21,896 nucleotides of DNA, from NCBI GenBank assembly GCA_023515795.1, contig JALGPX010000064.1, positions 45,462-67,357 on the forward strand, written 5' to 3'. A model generated the notes under the pieces. The model was not told where the DNA came from, did no database searches, and worked only from the letters and a program-made list of their open reading frames with translations. Each line of letters starts with the position of its first letter. Position 1 is the stretch's first letter. Source of the DNA: Amoeboaphelidium occidentale. Its lineage: Eukaryota > Aphelidiomycota > Aphelidea. The position numbers and the translations under genes are program-made. Positions 10,059 to 18,911 of this stretch are shown here, one piece after another.

Positions 10059-10581
10059 ATGGCAATTTACAAAAGCCTCGCAAACTTTCTAGACAGTAAC
10101 TTATGCAGCCCTGAAACCCTTTTTGAAACTAATTTTACAGAACGGCTGGTTTTAATTTTACGGGATGGACGCAACTTAATTGGAGTGCTTCGATCTTATG
10201 ATCAGTATTGTAACACTTTACACTTTTTAATTCTTATTAACCTTCTGCTGCTGCTGCTGTTGTTGTTGTTTCTGTGTAGCTAACCTCGTATTCCAAGATA
10301 CCGTCGAAAGAATCTACGCAAAGAACATGTACGCAGACATTCCGCGTGGAATATTTCTAATCAGAGGAGAAAATGTTGTAACGATGGCAGAACTTGGCAC
10401 AATTGAAGAATGCATCGAGGCAGAAAGGAAAAGAGGCCTTTTGGGTCCAGTGGATGTTCAGCAAGTTCTAATGCTACAGAAGGAAGAATTGGATCGCAAG
10501 GAACGCATGCAAAAGGCAAAGAAGATGATCATACTAGAAAAGGGCTCAGACTTTGAGATGGATTCTGTTCAGTTTCAATAA
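10059..10581 (+). CDS. LSM1: Sm-like protein LSm1, mRNA decapping activator
   Basis: LSm1 is the subunit specific to the cytoplasmic Lsm1-7/Pat1 ring that binds deadenylated mRNA and promotes decapping. Exons 10059-10209 and 10280-10581 encode 150 residues. The Sm1 motif is LILRDGRNLIGVLRSYDQYSN (last residues formed by splicing), and the Sm2 motif is IPRGIFLIRGENVV; both match LSm1 closely. The C-terminal extension (about residues 95-150) is helical and charged, as known for LSm1. The intron (70 bp, 10210-10279) is the longest in the window and contains CTG/TTG repeats. It converges on Nse3 with 16 bp between stops. Confidence 0.95.
10244..10270. repeat. CTG/TTG trinucleotide repeat inside the LSM1 intron
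   Basis: Several CTG triplets followed by several TTG triplets occupy the region where a polypyrimidine tract would lie, just before the acceptor tgtgtag. The composition is the same as in the repeat upstream of UXS1. Confidence 0.8.
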
Positions 10582-10597
10582 TCATAAAATCGGCACT

Positions 10598-11810
10598 TTA
10601 TTTTGCAGTGGTTTCAGCTAAATGGTTAGCACTCGTGCGTCCAGCCCTGAAAACAGATTCCTTGAGTCTCTTTCTTTCTCTTGTATTCGCATCTGATGGA
10701 ACGTAAAACTCACAAATGAAACTGACAATATCATCTTCGTTCCATTCTACTTTAGCCCTTGGGCCCCAAATGTACTCGACATCTTTTGGGTCTTTAGTTG
10801 TACTCTGGTTGAATCTCTCAAGATATCTAAAATTAAAATCAGTTAAAGCAACAAACGGAAACAGTTGTTACCCTTGTTTAACCCAAGTGTCCAGTAGAGC
10901 TTCCATATCACCAACATGATCTTCCAGTCTTTTACCTAAAGCATTCTCTGTGAAACCAATAGACAACAAGTATCTAGTCAAGATCGCATTTTTCAAGCAT
11001 CCTTGGCTTAGATAAATAAATACCAGAATCATAGTCAATGCACCGTAACCAACTTGTTGATCTTCCCTTAACTTCAGCACTTCTCTTTCTTGCTTTTCCA
11101 TGATAGAGCACAGAGAGAATACATCGCTGGTCTTCTCTGTCTTCTTCACAGATGAATTCTTGTAAACAGCTTTCGTTGGCCATGAAACAACTTTGAAACC
11201 AAAAATATTCTCCAAGCGCATCTTTACTTTATCAAACAGCGGTTCAAATTTCTCATTTCCGATTATCTGGCGCACATCGGACTTCGTGAAACTTTGCTTC
11301 TTTGACTCTTTGAATAGGCACATTCGAATAACGTCACGGATTCTGCGCTCTGTTTCATTGGCTGCCTTTTTTGGTAACTGACTTTTCCTGCGCTCAGCCG
11401 GAGCTACGTGAGCTGTTAGTGTGCTCTGACGGGCGACGCTCTTCCTGCCTCTCCTTCTGTTTGAGCTTGTTGCTTCTTCCATTTCTTCGTCGTCTTCATT
11501 ATCGCTAACCACGAAATCATTCAAATCTTCGTCAGCTTCCTTTGAGCGTTTCTTACGGTTCTTACGAGAGTCCCTTACGGAAGACGACGGCTGTTCAGAT
11601 TCTTCCTGGTCTTGGTCTTCGCTTGGAATGTTTTGTTTCAGTGGTAGCGATTCCCTGTTACGCTGCGATTTTCTTCTGGTCGGTTTCAAGTCGTCATCAG
11701 CTTCGATTTCTATTGGCTTTGAGCTGACCACATCGTCTTCGTCCTCATCGTCGTCTCTAATTCTTCTTGGCTAAAGGTTAGTAAGGGAATGTTTGAAAGG
11801 TTCGTACCAT
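10598..11810 (-). CDS. NSE3: Nse3 / MAGE-family subunit of the Smc5-Smc6 complex
   Basis: Nse3 bridges Nse1 and Nse4 on Smc5/6 and helps bind DNA in repair. Exons are 11810-11808 (the ATG alone), 11770-10872 and 10826-10598, with introns of 37 and 45 bp; the product has 376 residues. Residues 1 to about 130 are charged and disordered (acidic runs, RRRGRK). The MAGE homology domain follows, with VGYGALTMILVFIYLSQGC, then LLSIGFTENALGKRLEDHV, and after splicing DVEYIWGPRAKVEW, which matches the YxWGPRA motif of MAGE proteins. I chose the one-codon first exon because the reading frame upstream of the next exon has no ATG, and the splice gives ATG directly followed by CCA AGA AGA. Confidence 0.9.
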
Positions 11811-12040
11811 CTCAAACAGCGTCACACAGAAAAGCAAGCGAAGCACGGCGCAACAGTTTCGCAGTCGGTACTCCTTCTGGCGCGCACCAGAAAAGCACCA
11901 AAATTTAGATAAGACTGAAGATCTTCTCGTCTTAGGCTTACAGATATGCTCATTAAACTATCTTGAACTTTCATTAAGATTTCTTTTATTTTTACCCTTC
12001 GCTTCCGCTCAGGAATTCGTAATAATCTGCAAATGGAAGG
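11811..12040. promoter_or_regulatory. Spacer upstream of NSE3 and downstream of the PP2A gene
   Basis: 230 bp lying between the NSE3 ATG and the PP2A stop, both on the minus strand. It must contain the NSE3 promoter and PP2A 3' end signals. I see no gene or strong motif in it. Confidence 0.35.
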
Positions 12041-13168
12041 TTACAAGAAATAATCAGGAGTTCTTCTGGTGACATGTGGTTCTCCTCTTCTTGGGGCAGG
12101 TTCAAACTGTAAGAAGTTGTACTTCATGTGCTCATCTAATTCCATAACTGCAGCTTGATTTCCGCAACGATAACAGTAATTAGGAGCACTAAAGATTGTA
12201 ACAACATTATGATCTTGCGACCAGTTGTAGCCTTCCATAACCAATTGATGGGCTCTGGCGACTAATTGAAGACCGTTATTATGATTGAAATTCTCTGAAA
12301 TATCTTGACCAAAGGTGTATCCAGCACCGCGAGGAGAAATACCCCAACCACAACGATCATCAGGATCAGACCATAACAAGTCACACATTGGGCCTACACA
12401 AAGTTTAAGTAACAGCAAGATCATAAATGATACCTTCATGTGGTACTTCTTGAATACGATCAAGAGCTCTGACATGATCCAAAGTATCAATAGACGGAGA
12501 TAATCCACCATGCAGACAGAATATCTGATTCTCAACGATCGCAGTCAAAGGAAGATAATCAAATAAGTCAGTAAAGAATTTCCAAACGTTTGCGTTTCCG
12601 TACTTTCTAAGGCATTCATCGTAAAAGCCGTAAACTTGGGTAATCTGTCTGGACTCATGGTTTCCTCTGAGGATAGTAACTCGGTCCTTAAACCTGACCT
12701 TCAGCGCAACCAACAAAGTGACAGTTTCAACGGAATAGTATCCTCTGTCAACGTAATCACCCATAAACAGATAATTTGTGTCTGGAGAGTTACCGCCAAT
12801 ACGGAATAGTTCAATTAAGTCATGGAATTGGCCATGGATGTCTCCGCAGACCTTCAGGATCAGATCGCAGTGCCAGATCGCAACTTACCGTAACAGGAGC
12901 TCTTACAGGCTGCACATTCGACTCTTCAGCCAAAATTTCTCTGGCCTAATGGATTACATGAGAAGATTCTTCTTTAAAGTGTTGTGGGTACCTTGTCGCA
13001 TAGACGCTTAATATCGTTCTCTGGTAATTGCTTGCACTGGCTCAAGCTCTGGACCCAAGCATCTAATTCTCCGATTTCAATGTGGGCTGAAGTTGAAGAT
13101 GTGGATGGGGCTTGCCCTCCTGAAGTGCTTGAGACGGCTGATGTTACTGCTGTAGCAGGTGTGGCCAT
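12041..13168 (-). CDS. Serine/threonine protein phosphatase 2A catalytic subunit
   Basis: Four exons (13168-12992, 12945-12889, 12851-12434, 12393-12041; introns 46, 37 and 40 bp) encode 334 residues. Metal-binding motifs of the PPP family are all visible: GDIHGQ, GDYVDRG and GNHE, and the active-site neighbourhood [11 protein letters not shown]. The product ends TPDYFL, the conserved tail whose Leu is carboxymethylated in PP2A-C, which separates it from PP4, PP6 and PP1. A Ser/Thr/Ala-rich N-terminal extension of about 28 residues precedes the usual start region ([11 protein letters not shown]), as in some fungal PP2A subunits. The second intron ends in AAG. The start at 13168 is the first in-frame ATG. 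Confidence 0.96.
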
Positions 13169-13436
13169 TTGGTCAGTTGTTTCCTACAAAAAGAAGCGAC
13201 TTGGAATCGCTCTTTAAGCTTTCGCACAGTTACGTTACGGTATGACATTTAAAATTAAGATTTCACATTTAAGTGTCTTTCAGAGGGAATATCAACCGCT
13301 TTAAAATGCTATTAAAAGGTCCCACATTAGAAGTATAGAGGCGAAACACTGAAAGCTTTTTGCTCGAGAATGCGCCACAAAAAGAACCGAAAATTGACAA
13401 CGATTTTTTCCTTTTATAAAAATTTAGAGTCGAATT
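13169..13436. promoter_or_regulatory. Divergent promoter region between the PP2A gene and the Stm1-like gene
   Basis: A 268-bp AT-rich spacer, the largest divergent one here. A TATA-like tataaaa at 13415-13421 is only about 16 bp before the Stm1-like ATG, so it may be fortuitous. No coding sequence seen. Confidence 0.45.
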
Positions 13437-14351
13437 ATGGATAGCTCAAACCCATTTTCTATCCTCGCTGAACAGGATGAACCAAAGATTGCTGCTGCAC
13501 CAAAGAAGCAGCCAGCCAAGACACAAGCGGCTTCTATCCCTGGTGCTGCTGCTCCATCAAAGTCTTCCGCTGCACAGAATGGAAAACAAGCTGGAAAGCC
13601 TCAGAAGTCTTCTGCTGCTCCTGTTGATAAGAAAGTCGAAGGTTTTTATAAGCGCGTTTATTGAGTTTAACATTCAGGTTCCGATCAACCTATTGCTAAT
13701 GGACATCACGAACATCGTCCTCACCACGGGCCAAGGAGAGGCCAAAAAGGATGGCACGGAAGAGGCCGCACATTCGACCGTCACTCTGCTATGCCAAAGG
13801 ACTCTGAGCGCAAAGCTAACGCTGGATGGGGAACTGGAGAGGCTCCAACTGATGCTGAGGGCGTTACTGAGACTGAAATTACTCCAACTGGCGCTGAAGG
13901 AGAGAACGTTGAAGTTGCACCAGAAGTTCAGGAAGAACCTGAAGCACCTGTAAAGACTTTGGAGGAGTACTTGGCTGAGAAGGCTGCAGCTAAGTCGAAC
14001 ATCACCAGACAAGTTCGCAAGGTTGATGGCAGTCAGTACACAGACGTTGTTAGAATTAAGAAAGACGAAGAAGATGAAGCTCTATTTCCAGGTGTTGCAA
14101 CTGCAAGCAAAGAAGACGGTAACAAGAAGAAGAAGGATCCTAAGAAGACTATTTTGGAAATTGACGCACAGTTCCAGCAGGTTCGTGTAAGTGGTAGAGG
14201 AAGAGGTGGCAGAGGTAGAGGTGGTGATCGTGGACGCGGTCGTGGTCGTGGTGAATCGCGTGGTGGTTCTCGTGGTGGTAGAGGTGCAGGTCGTGGTAAT
14301 GCTAGAATACCTGATGTAAAAGATGTCAATTCATTCCCTGTTTTGGCATAA
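13437..14351 (+). CDS. Stm1/SERBP1-like ribosome-associated RNA-binding protein
   Basis: The family (HABP4/PAI-RBP1, yeast Stm1, fission yeast Oga1) clamps idle ribosomes and binds RNA. Exons 13437-13641 and 13678-14351 (36-bp intron with an unusual gttttt donor) encode 292 residues. The N-terminus MDSSNPFSILAEQDEP resembles the Stm1 N-terminal motif. An Ala/Lys/Pro/Ser-rich linker follows. The central RNA-binding patch reads HRPHHGPRRGQKGWHGRGR then TFDRHS, typical of the family. Next comes TLEEYLAEKAAAK, and finally an Arg-Gly repeat (about residues 245-280) and the ending DVNSFPVLA. A polyadenylation-like aataaa lies at 14365-14370. The family call is strong. Confidence 0.9.
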
Positions 14352-14364
14352 GTACTTAAAACAA

Positions 14365-14370
14365 AATAAA
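14365..14370 (+). promoter_or_regulatory. Polyadenylation-signal-like AATAAA
   Basis: Lies 14 bp after the stop of the Stm1-like gene, inside the 74-bp convergent spacer with the F-box-like gene. Confidence 0.5.
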
Positions 14371-14425
14371 AGGTAAAATTTAAGTTCCTTAACGGAAGAA
14401 TAAGATTTAATGAGAGATCGTGGAC

Positions 14426-15673
14426 TTAGCTACGCAAGAATTCCAAGCCCTCAAAATCGTGCACGGAAACTATTTCAGCCAATGCTTGCACTTTCTGTTT
14501 GCTTAGAACAACCTTCAAGCGCCCATAATTCGGCTTGAATGATAAGAAAGATCGTTTCTTCTTTGCTTCTGTTAAAACTGCCACAATGTGATCTTTCGTA
14601 AAACTATTCTGAAGAACATATTCCAATATAACTGTGTAACAATCATTTGATTCTCCATCAGGTCCAATAGTTTCAACTTGTAAGAATCCTTCATATTTCA
14701 CGAGAAGCTGTCTGAAGTTTTTCAAATTGCGTTCATTCAAAGATAAGCCAACTGCGACTGCCGTAAGTTCCTCTGAGCCTATGTTACATGCTTTCCTTGT
14801 AAATTCAATGATAGTAACAATTTGATCCCAGTCATCAATGACTTGCGACACTCGATGTAGGAGAAAGATGTAATACTGATCTTTCGACGCTTTATATGGC
14901 TCTCCTGGTTTATACTGGCGCAAGAGAATGCCCAAAGCATCAGACGGTGTTCTAGCTTCAAACAGTTTCCTTAAGAAATCCCCAGCAGACTTATTATCCA
15001 GAAGCATATTCTTTAAGCTATTTAAAGCGCCTAAATCAGCAATGAAGAATGAAACCATTTGAATAAGATAGTCATACAGATCATTACAGCCAGAAGTCAA
15101 AGCGTTGTAGATTCTCCTTTTGAGTCTTCGGGCCAATGGATAATTTTTAAAATATTGGTGCTTGTATGGATTAGAGCTTTCATACAACCCTGTGCGTACC
15201 AGCTGGGCGAATTCTTGAGCAGAAGGAACATTGTTCACCTTGACACACCAATTCGCCAATTCAAAGTTACACTCCGCCTTTGCGTCTACTCTGAGCACAC
15301 TGGGATAATTGACATTCCACTTGTCAATAATTGCCTTATTTCTGTCGAGCATCGCCTTGATGGCATCATTGAACTTCATACTTGTCGCAGTATCTATCAA
15401 ACTGCAATAGAACTCACATTCCCAACCGCAACCATTTCCCAATAAACCGTCTATCAATAGCCCAAGTAGCTTTGGGTTCAGCTCTTCATGATAGTAATTT
15501 TGAATATCGTTATGCTTCATTATCAATCCTTTTCGTTGGTACCATACCATGACCCAATAGATTTCGTATAAGAACTTGAACTTTCTTGATCTTATCCTTA
15601 GTAAGTTCAAATGATCATTACGGTCAAGTAAAAAGCAGATCTCTTGAAGAAGTTCCTGGGGGAGGGATTCCAT
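14426..15673 (-). CDS. F-box-like protein of unknown function
   Basis: A 415-residue single-exon protein. The first 40 residues (MESLPQELLQEICFLLDRND then LNLLRIRSRKF) have the spacing of an F-box: LP-E-L--I---L, then L---R-VS-K-F-like. If so, it would bind Skp1 and recruit a target to an SCF ubiquitin ligase. The rest is mostly helical in appearance, with no repeat or catalytic motif that I recognise; it lacks clear leucine-rich or WD repeats. It starts 72 bp from divergent TRM13. No signal peptide or membrane segment. The F-box is a moderate call from pattern; the target and role are unknown. Confidence 0.7.
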   Translation of the reverse strand: MESLPQELLQEICFLLDRNDHLNLLRIRSRKFKFLYEIYWVMVWYQRKGLIMKHNDIQNYYHEELNPKLLGLLIDGLLGNGCGWECEFYCSLIDTATSMKFNDAIKAMLDRNKAIIDKWNVNYPSVLRVDAKAECNFELANWCVKVNNVPSAQEFAQLVRTGLYESSNPYKHQYFKNYPLARRLKRRIYNALTSGCNDLYDYLIQMVSFFIADLGALNSLKNMLLDNKSAGDFLRKLFEARTPSDALGILLRQYKPGEPYKASKDQYYIFLLHRVSQVIDDWDQIVTIIEFTRKACNIGSEELTAVAVGLSLNERNLKNFRQLLVKYEGFLQVETIGPDGESNDCYTVILEYVLQNSFTKDHIVAVLTEAKKKRSFLSFKPNYGRLKVVLSKQKVQALAEIVSVHDFEGLEFLRS

Positions 15674-15745
15674 GGCTCTGTTCCGCTAGCTTTTGCTCAA
15701 GTTTTGAAAGTGTCAAGAAGATTCAAGATTGAAGAAAAGCACAAT
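15674..15745. promoter_or_regulatory. Short divergent spacer between the F-box-like gene and TRM13
   Basis: Only 72 bp separate the two start codons, so the promoters must overlap each other or the coding ends. An in-frame ATG for TRM13 exists at 15644 but lies antisense to the F-box-like start and its extension has no family similarity. Confidence 0.4.
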
Positions 15746-16939
15746 ATGACTGTGACTCAAATTCAAAGCAGCGAAAAGATATCATGCGCGTTATTTATGG
15801 CTAAGAAGAGGAGGAATTGTAAAATGCAACCTTTTCGCGGTGGAATGTATTGCGTTCAGCATTTAAATGCGAATGATGCCGAAAGCTCGGAAAACGATCA
15901 AGCTAAGCGGATACCATGCCCTTTCGATTCTAATCACACCGTGTTCGAGGATCAATTAGAAAAGCATATGAAAAAATGCAATTCGAAGCCTCCCTCGGAG
16001 TACCCATTGTATTTTAAAAAGAATGTTAACGTGATATTGAAGGATCATGAAGAACAAGACGTAATACCACTGAAAGATCTTCCTTGCGAGGCAGTGGAGC
16101 AGTTTTTAAAGAAGATAGAACGGATATATGATCAAATTAAAGTTGATATAGTCGATAGAATAGGATCTTATGAAGGGCTGAACTTCACCTCCGAAAGACA
16201 AGTAAAGCACGCTGCGCAAATATCATCGATCATATCTCTATTGCACCTCAATGATCTTTTAATACCTTCTGAGGAGACAAGCTTTATTGAATTTGGTTCA
16301 GGCAGAGGAGAATTATCATTTTACGTACATCAAGCAGCTAGCGATCATATGGCTGCGACAAACTCTAGCATCATACTAATAGACCGCTCGAGGGTCAAGC
16401 ATAAGTTCGATAATCATATACCGAACTGTAAAAAAATCTATATTGATATCAAGGACTTCAGTTTGAGTGATTACACAGAGAAAGAAGTTGTAGCATACAG
16501 CAAGCATCTTTGTGGTTCTGCTTCAGATTTATCAATAATGGCACTTCTAGGTAGCAACTCAAAAAGTTATGATCATTTCAAAGGAGCTGTTATCGCGCTC
16601 TGTTGTCACCATAAATGCTCATTCAATACGTTCTGCAACCAAGATATGTTACAAAGGTTTAATATTTCTCCTGAAGAATTTAAATACATGTCTGCTTGTG
16701 CTCCGTGGTACACAAATGGCATGCGAGATGGATTATCACCAGAAGATGGAGCATTGAACCATTACACGAAAATTAGTTTGGGTGCTCGTTTTGAGTTTGG
16801 TTATAAATGCAAAAGGATTCTTGACAATTTCAGAATGAAACTCCTTCAAGCAAAAGGATTTGATGCTACTTTAGTGAAATATTGCACACCTGAAACTTCG
16901 CTAGAAAATGTTTGTCTCATCGTAAAGCGTAAATCGTGA
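15746..16939 (+). CDS. TRM13: tRNA:m4X 2'-O-methyltransferase Trm13
   Basis: Trm13 methylates the ribose at position 4 in the acceptor stem of some tRNAs using S-adenosylmethionine. The 397-residue single exon shows the expected order. First comes a small CCCH-type zinc finger (C-ALFMAKKRRNC ... GMYCVQH). Next is a CHHC finger (CPFDSNHTVFEDQLEKHMKKC). Then comes the Trm13 methyltransferase domain with the SAM-binding FIEFGSGRGELS, YSKHLCGSASDLS and the signature ALCCHHKC. The ATG at 15746 is the first that precedes the zinc finger without overlapping the neighbouring gene. IRC3 starts only 14 bp downstream on the same strand. Confidence 0.95.
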   Translation: MTVTQIQSSEKISCALFMAKKRRNCKMQPFRGGMYCVQHLNANDAESSENDQAKRIPCPFDSNHTVFEDQLEKHMKKCNSKPPSEYPLYFKKNVNVILKDHEEQDVIPLKDLPCEAVEQFLKKIERIYDQIKVDIVDRIGSYEGLNFTSERQVKHAAQISSIISLLHLNDLLIPSEETSFIEFGSGRGELSFYVHQAASDHMAATNSSIILIDRSRVKHKFDNHIPNCKKIYIDIKDFSLSDYTEKEVVAYSKHLCGSASDLSIMALLGSNSKSYDHFKGAVIALCCHHKCSFNTFCNQDMLQRFNISPEEFKYMSACAPWYTNGMRDGLSPEDGALNHYTKISLGARFEFGYKCKRILDNFRMKLLQAKGFDATLVKYCTPETSLENVCLIVKRKS

Positions 16940-16953
16940 TAAGTTTTCTAAAG

Positions 16954-18781
16954 ATGATGAATGCTTCTGCTTCACGAATAAAGCGAACGTTTTCTGTTCA
17001 ACTGAGGCCCTACCAAGCAGAGTGCATCCGTGTATCTTTAGGGAAGCTGCAGCAGGGCGTCATGAGACAGGCCGTTTCTTTGCCAGGTATCTGCATGTAA
17101 TCGAATAATAATTGATAGTAAAGTTGGTAGCGGCAAGACTGTGATATTTTCTAATCTGGTTTCTCAAATACCCACCCCTACACTTAAGCCTAATGCGCAT
17201 AAATGTCTGATATTGGCGCACCGAGAGGAATTAATACAGCAAGCTTACAATCATTTATGGAAGCATAATCAGGATAAGAGAATCGCACTGGAGCAGGGCA
17301 CTAAGAGAGCAATAGTTGACGATGCAGATATCATCGTTGCCAGTGTACCGACACTCGGAAGGAAGGGTTCTTCGCGCTTACTTAAGTACGACCCTTCAAA
17401 GTTTAAAGCGATCATTGTCGACGAAGCGCACCACGCTGTTTCAGATTCTTACAAGCGTATATTTTCACATTTTGGTTTAATGAACGATGCAGCTGTAAGA
17501 AACGATCATACTCTACTATGGGGATGTTCCGCTACATTGTTGAGACACGATGAGAGACATTTGGCTGAAATTTTCGATGAGATTATTTATCATTTGGACT
17601 TGAAGGATATGATAGCGCAGAGTTATTTATCGGAATTCAAAGTGCACACTGTCAAAACTCAAATCAGCTTTGTTGATAAAGTGAAACGCAAGAATGGCGA
17701 TTATGATGCAGAAACTTTAAACAAGGCTGTCAATACTCTAGAACGTAACTTGATGGTGGTAAAAGTTTATAAAGACATGGTAGAAAAGTATGATTTGAAG
17801 TCTACTTTAGTTTTTGCGGTGAATGTTGATCATGTTCAAAAGCTTGTTCATACATTTCGAGAACAGGATATTGCTGCGATCGGCTTAACGAGCGATACAG
17901 CGCGAGCTAAAAGGTTTCAAGCCATCAGGGATTTTAGAGAAGGAAAAGTTCCTGTTTTGGTCAATTGTGGAATATTGTGTGAAGGGACTGATATTCCGAA
18001 CATCGATTCTTTAATTATGGCCCGACCAACGCTAAGTCCTATTCTTTATCAACAAATGCTAGGTCGTGGTTCAAGGCTCTCTCCTGGAAAAGATAAATGT
18101 CATGTGATTGATTTCGTGGATAATTGCTTAACTCATCCTCCAATGAATGTTCCAGCGTTGTTTAGAGAATGCAGTAATGAAGGGGATTCAGGAAAGAACA
18201 TCTCTGTAAAATTGAATAAGAAAATACCGCTACAAAAACCTGCGTACATTGAGGTTTTCCAGGATCTTGTGGAATGGCAGCTGTTTTCCGAGAAAGACTG
18301 GCTAGGCGTGCTTGCAGATTTCAAACACAAGTCTAGACTTTCTTGGCTTATTCATTCTTGCAACAACACACAACTTAAAGAAGCAGGACTTGACCTAGGA
18401 AAGGATGGGTATTTTTATTACAAGGAGAATGAAGAAAATTTTTACTTAATCAACTTTGACTGGAAGAATAATATTTCATCCAGTGTTGCTTTTGATATTG
18501 GGCCAGGAGCCAGTTTTAATGCGGTTATGAAATATATGGATTCATTGGTACTATCGCGGTTTAGGGGCGCAAAAAAGCTCGTGTTAAAAAGTTTGCCATG
18601 GAAACGGGAGCTGTCTACGGAAAAACAAATTCTTTACTTAAACAGTTTGATATCCTCTTTCGGCAAACCTTTAGCTTTAGATGAAGGCGCAAAGTTAACC
18701 AAAGGAGATGTCGCAGATATGATCACATGTGCGAAGCTGATGATCATCAGAAACCAAGCTCATAAATTCTCAGTTGTATAG
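16954..18781 (+). CDS. IRC3: Irc3-like mitochondrial DEAH/DEAD superfamily 2 helicase
   Basis: Irc3 is a mitochondrial branch-migration helicase that maintains mtDNA in yeast. Exons 16954-17086 and 17124-18781 (37-bp intron ending in AAG) encode 596 residues. The splice rebuilds the Walker A motif LPVGSGKT (about residues 43-50); using the earlier tag acceptor would destroy it. Other motifs are VDEAHH (about 144), SAT (about 180), and the late motifs CGILCEGTDIPNID and QQMLGRGSRL. The N-terminus has Arg/Lys/Ser and no acidic residues for the first 20 positions, consistent with mitochondrial import. It converges on the Fanzor gene, with 112 bp between stops. Confidence 0.92.
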
Positions 18782-18893
18782 AGTACAATGGTTTCAACAG
18801 AAGCATTGCATTCCCCAAAAACAGAGGGGAATAACATAACACATCGTTTCCGAACAATCACAAATCCTTAGTTTTACAGTTTAAATCAACGAG
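18782..18893 (-). ncRNA. Candidate omega-RNA scaffold region / element right end, 3' of the Fanzor gene
   Basis: TnpB and Fanzor guide RNAs are commonly made from the 3' end of the nuclease gene and the adjoining element end. Here that interval is 112 bp, between the Fanzor and IRC3 stops. It holds a 7-bp stem with a 9-nt loop (18810-18832), and its right edge runs into a 22-bp palindrome. If it is an omega-RNA, the guide would read into sequence at or left of about 18809. No transcript is shown; this is a positional inference. Confidence 0.35.
18810..18832. repeat. Inverted repeat able to form a hairpin (7-bp stem, 9-nt loop)
   Basis: Arms are attcccc (18810-18816) and ggggaat (18826-18832). 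It sits about 60 bp past the Fanzor stop. It could be an RNA stem of the guide scaffold or a 3' end signal. Confidence 0.6.
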
Positions 18894-18911
18894 TCATTGT
18901 ACAATGACTCG
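18890..18911. repeat. Perfect 22-bp palindrome across the Fanzor stop codon
   Basis: Left arm cgagtcattgt (18890-18900) is the exact reverse complement of the right arm (18901-18911). The Fanzor TGA is at 18896-18894 inside it. As RNA it would fold into a 9-bp stem with a GUAC loop. Confidence 0.95.

Noticed and set aside
10605-10680. tRNA-like stretch (ctaaatggttagcactcg) near the NSE3 3' end
   Set aside because: It resembles a D-arm only; no acceptor stem or T-loop sequence follows, and the region is the well-conserved-looking coding end of NSE3.
11729-11731. GTG start for NSE3
   Set aside because: Nuclear fungal genes rarely start with GTG, and the frame continues upstream to a splice acceptor that supplies an ATG.
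13477-13953. Leucine-rich open frame overlapping the Stm1-like gene
   Set aside because: It is an alternative frame of Ala/Ser/Lys codons; the Stm1-like frame has clear family motifs and a consistent intron.
15644-15745. N-terminal extension of Trm13 from an earlier in-frame ATG
   Set aside because: It lies antisense to the F-box-like start region, has no family similarity, and the next ATG directly precedes the zinc finger.
18860-18911. Helitron 3' end (hairpin followed by CTRR)
   Set aside because: A CTAA occurs about 18 bp past the palindrome, but it is not followed by T and no Rep/helicase gene or left end is visible.
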